In this document: positions 62,049 to 64,000 of the stretch, piece after piece
Numbering within the stretch: the stretch's first letter is position 1
How the letters are laid out: the number at the start of each line of letters is the position of its first letter
Assembly (NCBI RefSeq): GCF_004764705.1
Contig: NZ_SHLX01000027.1
Location: forward strand, 59,805 to 123,804
DNA from: Paenibacillus cymbidii
Lineage (GTDB): Bacteria > Bacillota > Bacilli > Paenibacillales > NBRC-103111
DNA: 64,000 nt
Direction of reading: 5' to 3'
Made by a program: the position numbers and the translations under genes
The notes under the pieces: model-generated
The model's input: only the letters and a program-made list of their open reading frames with translations
What the model was told of the DNA's origin: nothing
Databases searched by the model: none

Positions 62049-62999
62049 ATGGCCGATATCGTCATTTTGCACAAGCTGACCGAAGAGTCGCAGGAACGGA
62101 TTCGCGCGGTGGCGCCCGGGCGCAGCCTTGCGCTGGCCCTTACGGAGGAAGACCGCCGGCGGGAGCTGCCGGAAGCGGAAATCGTCGCCGGCTGGCACCC
62201 GGACGCCGCCGGCATCTGCCTGAAGCCGGGCACGAAGCTGCGCTGGCTGCAGGGCTGGGGCGCCGGCGTCGATCGATTCCCGCTGGCGGACATGGCCGCA
62301 TGCGGCGTCATCATGACGAATGCGAGCGGGGTGCACGCTTACCCGATCTCCGAGCTGATCGTCACGTTCATGCTGATGTTGACCCAAGGCACGCAGCGCA
62401 CCGTCCGCAACCAACTCGGGAAGCATTGGCGCCCCGGCAGACAGGCGGAAATCCACGGCGCCACGGTCGGCATTCTCGGCGTCGGCGCGATCGGCCTGGA
62501 AACGGCGCGCATCGCGCAAGCGTTCGGCATGACGGTACTGGGCATGCGCACATCCCCCGAGCCGCTGCCCGGCGTCGACCGGATGTATGCGCCGGACGGT
62601 CTGGACGCCATGCTGGCGCAATGCGACTACGTCGTCAACACGCTGCCGCATACGCCCGAAACGGACAAGCTGATGAACAAGGAACGGTTCGCCGCGATGA
62701 AGCGATCCGCCTACTACATCAACATCGGCCGCGGCCGGACGACGGACGAGCAGGCGCTGATCGCCGCGCTGCGGGACGGCACGATCGCCGGCGCCGGCCT
62801 CGACGTGTTCGAGCAGGAGCCGCTGCCGGCGGACAGCCCGCTGTGGGAGATGGACAACGTCATCATCACGCCGCACCAGGCGGGAGCGACGGTCCATTAC
62901 GAGGAGCGGGCGGTCGCCATTTTCGTTCGCAATTTGCAGGTCTACGTCGACGGACGCGAACCGTCCGAAAGCAGAGTCGATTTAGCCAAACGGTACTGA
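62049..62999 (+). CDS. D-2-hydroxyacid dehydrogenase
   Basis: 316 residues. NAD-binding motif VGILGVGAIGLETARIA, catalytic Arg in INIGRGRTTDE, Glu in DVFEQEPLP and His in ITPHQAGATVH, the standard triad. It reduces 2-keto acids or oxidises D-2-hydroxyacids; the substrate is unknown. GAAGG precedes the ATG. The stop codon lies in a hairpin (62996-63032). Confidence 0.93.
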   Translation: MADIVILHKLTEESQERIRAVAPGRSLALALTEEDRRRELPEAEIVAGWHPDAAGICLKPGTKLRWLQGWGAGVDRFPLADMAACGVIMTNASGVHAYPISELIVTFMLMLTQGTQRTVRNQLGKHWRPGRQAEIHGATVGILGVGAIGLETARIAQAFGMTVLGMRTSPEPLPGVDRMYAPDGLDAMLAQCDYVVNTLPHTPETDKLMNKERFAAMKRSAYYINIGRGRTTDEQALIAALRDGTIAGAGLDVFEQEPLPADSPLWEMDNVIITPHQAGATVHYEERAVAIFVRNLQVYVDGREPSESRVDLAKRY

Positions 63000-63032
63000 G
63001 AACCTGAACCCAAACACGAGGGATGTTCTCAG
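62996..63032 (+). terminator. Hairpin over the dehydrogenase stop codon
   Basis: CTGAGAAC (62996-63003) pairs with GTTCTCAG (63025-63032); no T run follows, so it is a weak terminator or a stabilising hairpin. Confidence 0.4.
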
Positions 63033-63047
63033 GGTAAGGCAAAGTTC

Positions 63048-63758
63048 AACCCTGCAGCGGCGTTTCCGCGAGCGGCGGACGAAATAAGGTTGATTTCAGC
63101 CTTGCAGCGGCGTTTCGGCGAGCGACGGACGAAATAAGGCTGAAATCAGCCTTGCAGCGGCGTTTCGGTGAGTAGCGGACGAAATAAGGCTGATTTCAGC
63201 CTTACAGCGGCGTTTTCGCGAACGGCAGACGAAATAAGGCTGATTTCAGCCTTGCAGCGGCGTTTCGACGAGTAGCGGACGAAATAAGGCTGATTTCAGC
63301 CTTACAGCGGCGTTTCGGTGAGTAGCGGACGAAATAAGGCTGATTTCAGCCTTACAGCGGCGTTTTCGCGAACGGCAGACGATATAAGGCTGATTTCAGC
63401 CTTACAGCGGCGTTTCGGCGAGCGGCGGACGAAATAAGGCTGATTTCAGCCTTGCAGCGGCGTTTCGGTGAGTAGCGGACGAAATAAGGCTGATTTCAGC
63501 CTTACAGCGGCGTTTTCGCGAACGGCAGACGATATAAGGCTGATTTCAGCCTTACAGCGGCGTTTCGACGAGTAGCGGACGAAATAAGGCTGATTTCAGC
63601 CTTACAGCGGCGTTTTCGCGAACGGCAGACGAAATAAGGCTGATTTCAGCCTTGCAGCGGCGTTTCGGTGAGTAGCGGACGAAATAAGGCTGATTTCAGC
63701 CTTGCAGCGGCGTTTCGGCGAGCGGCGGACGAAATAAGGCTGATTTCAGCCTTGCAGA
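63048..63758. repeat. Array 2: fourteen tandem 50-bp repeat units
   Basis: CGTTT recurs every 50 bp from 63061 to 63711, 14 times without change of phase. Units are of the same family as array 1 (palindrome AAGGCTGATTTCAGCCTT), but three variants (AGTAGCGGAC, AACGGCAGAC, AGCGGCGGAC) alternate, so blocks of units were duplicated. The leader TCAGGGTAAGGCAAAGTTCA resembles that of array 1. Confidence 0.95.
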
Positions 63759-63823
63759 CCCCCATGCCGCCGGGGCGGCACCACAGTGGAGTGAAATGTA
63801 TTTCCAGGGTAGCGGGTCCGCAA

Positions 63824-63853
63824 AGCAGCTGCAGCGCATGAAACATGCGCTAA
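63824..63853. repeat. Conserved hairpin tail of array 2
   Basis: Same 30-base sequence as 7004-7033 (AGCGCATG-AAA-CATGCGCT inside). It is about 65 bases beyond the last unit here. Confidence 0.85.
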
Positions 63854-63874
63854 TCGTGCCGTGGCTGGTCCGCG

Positions 63875-64000
63875 TGTACCTTTGTCAAGAAAGTAGACAC
63901 ACAATTTAAGCGATCTGCTGTTGCTCGTAGTACCTTTTTTCGCATAAATGCGGGGTGAGGTAACCAATTGACGAATGGATGCGAGTGCGATTGTAATCAA
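63875..64000 (-). mobile_element. Right edge of an IS3-family insertion sequence (partial)
   Basis: The transposase C-terminus runs to 63906; beyond it TGTACCTTTGTCAAGAAAGT at 63875 is a plausible terminal inverted repeat. The left part is outside the window. It lies 21 bases from the hairpin tail of array 2. The IR boundary is a guess. Confidence 0.6.
63906..64000 (-). CDS. IS3-family transposase, C-terminal end (partial)
   Basis: The last 30 codons read DYNRTRIHSSIGYLTPHLCE and KRYYEQQQIA, then TAA. YNRTRIHSSIGYLTP is the closing block of IS3 orfB integrase-type transposases (normally YNxxRxHSALGYxTP). Upstream is outside the window. Confidence 0.88.
   Translation of the reverse strand, partial: DYNRTRIHSSIGYLTPHLCEKRYYEQQQIA

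Noticed and set aside
63048..63758. CRISPR array
   Set aside because: The full 50-bp unit repeats; there are no unique spacers, and no cas genes are near.

Overview
The window looks like chromosomal DNA of a high-G+C, spore-forming member of the Paenibacillaceae (Paenibacillus/Cohnella type). The support is direct: strong AGGAGG-type ribosome binding sites, TTG and GTG starts, a DUF1540 protein, a SleB-type cortex hydrolase, HelD, a collagen-like spore-surface type protein, YesM/YesN kinase-regulator pairs with Lpl-type sugar ABC transporters, and futalosine-pathway (mqnB, mqnD) genes. No tRNA, rRNA or CRISPR array was seen.

Layout. 0-5.4 kb: end of a SigJ-like sigma factor, a secreted protein, a KtrB/TrkH potassium channel, a DUF1540 peptide, a Crp/Fnr regulator, YceI and a lone trpB. 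5.4-7.3 kb: no genes, but several repeat families. 7.3-15.1 kb: a sugar-uptake locus (AraC regulator, YesM-like kinase, YesN-like regulator, two permeases, binding lipoprotein), all on the minus strand. 15.2-16.7 kb: Rieske protein plus amidohydrolase operon. 16.8-31.9 kb: three MFS exporters (one divergent from a WYL regulator with a shared operator), two tandem glycosyltransferases, a TPP-riboswitch-controlled thiM, and a two-component pair whose kinase carries two kinase cores. 32.5-41.3 kb: helD, a candidate small RNA, and a minus-strand cluster of two ABC exporters, a two-component system and a deaminase. 42.2-50.3 kb: SGNH hydrolase, aquaporin, mmsA-lacI, a deletion scar joining a sugar-kinase gene to a metallohydrolase fragment, a sleB-like gene and a collagen-like gene. 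50.5-63 kb: mqnB-mqnD, an MFS, the alkylation-repair operon adaA-alkA-adaB, the agmatine-to-putrescine pair aguB/aguA, a DUF6492-like protein, GNAT, methyltransferase, a glycosidase-like propeller and a D-2-hydroxyacid dehydrogenase. The window ends in a tandem-repeat array and the edge of an IS3-family element.

The most unusual signal is not a gene. Five intergenic elements (about 21.2, 32.3, 41.5, 48.5 and 55.6 kb), each about 190 bp, hold four palindromes in the order A-B-B-A. Their centres lie at nearly invariant distances (51.5, 62-63, 51.5 bp), while the spacer sequences have diverged and some arm changes are compensatory. They sit in tandem, divergent and convergent gene gaps alike. 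The distances are close to 5, 6 and 5 turns of B-DNA. Two further composite elements (50-bp tandem units with a conserved leader and a conserved hairpin tail) lie 56 kb apart. Other repeats include a symmetric quartet of TAACGGTTT motifs and a hexanucleotide tract.

How genes work together: transport and sensing modules dominate. DNA alkylation repair, menaquinone synthesis, putrescine synthesis and thiazole salvage are recognisable pathway fragments. Three glycosyltransferase-like genes, the collagen-like gene and the SleB-like gene suggest a spore-surface contribution, which is inference.
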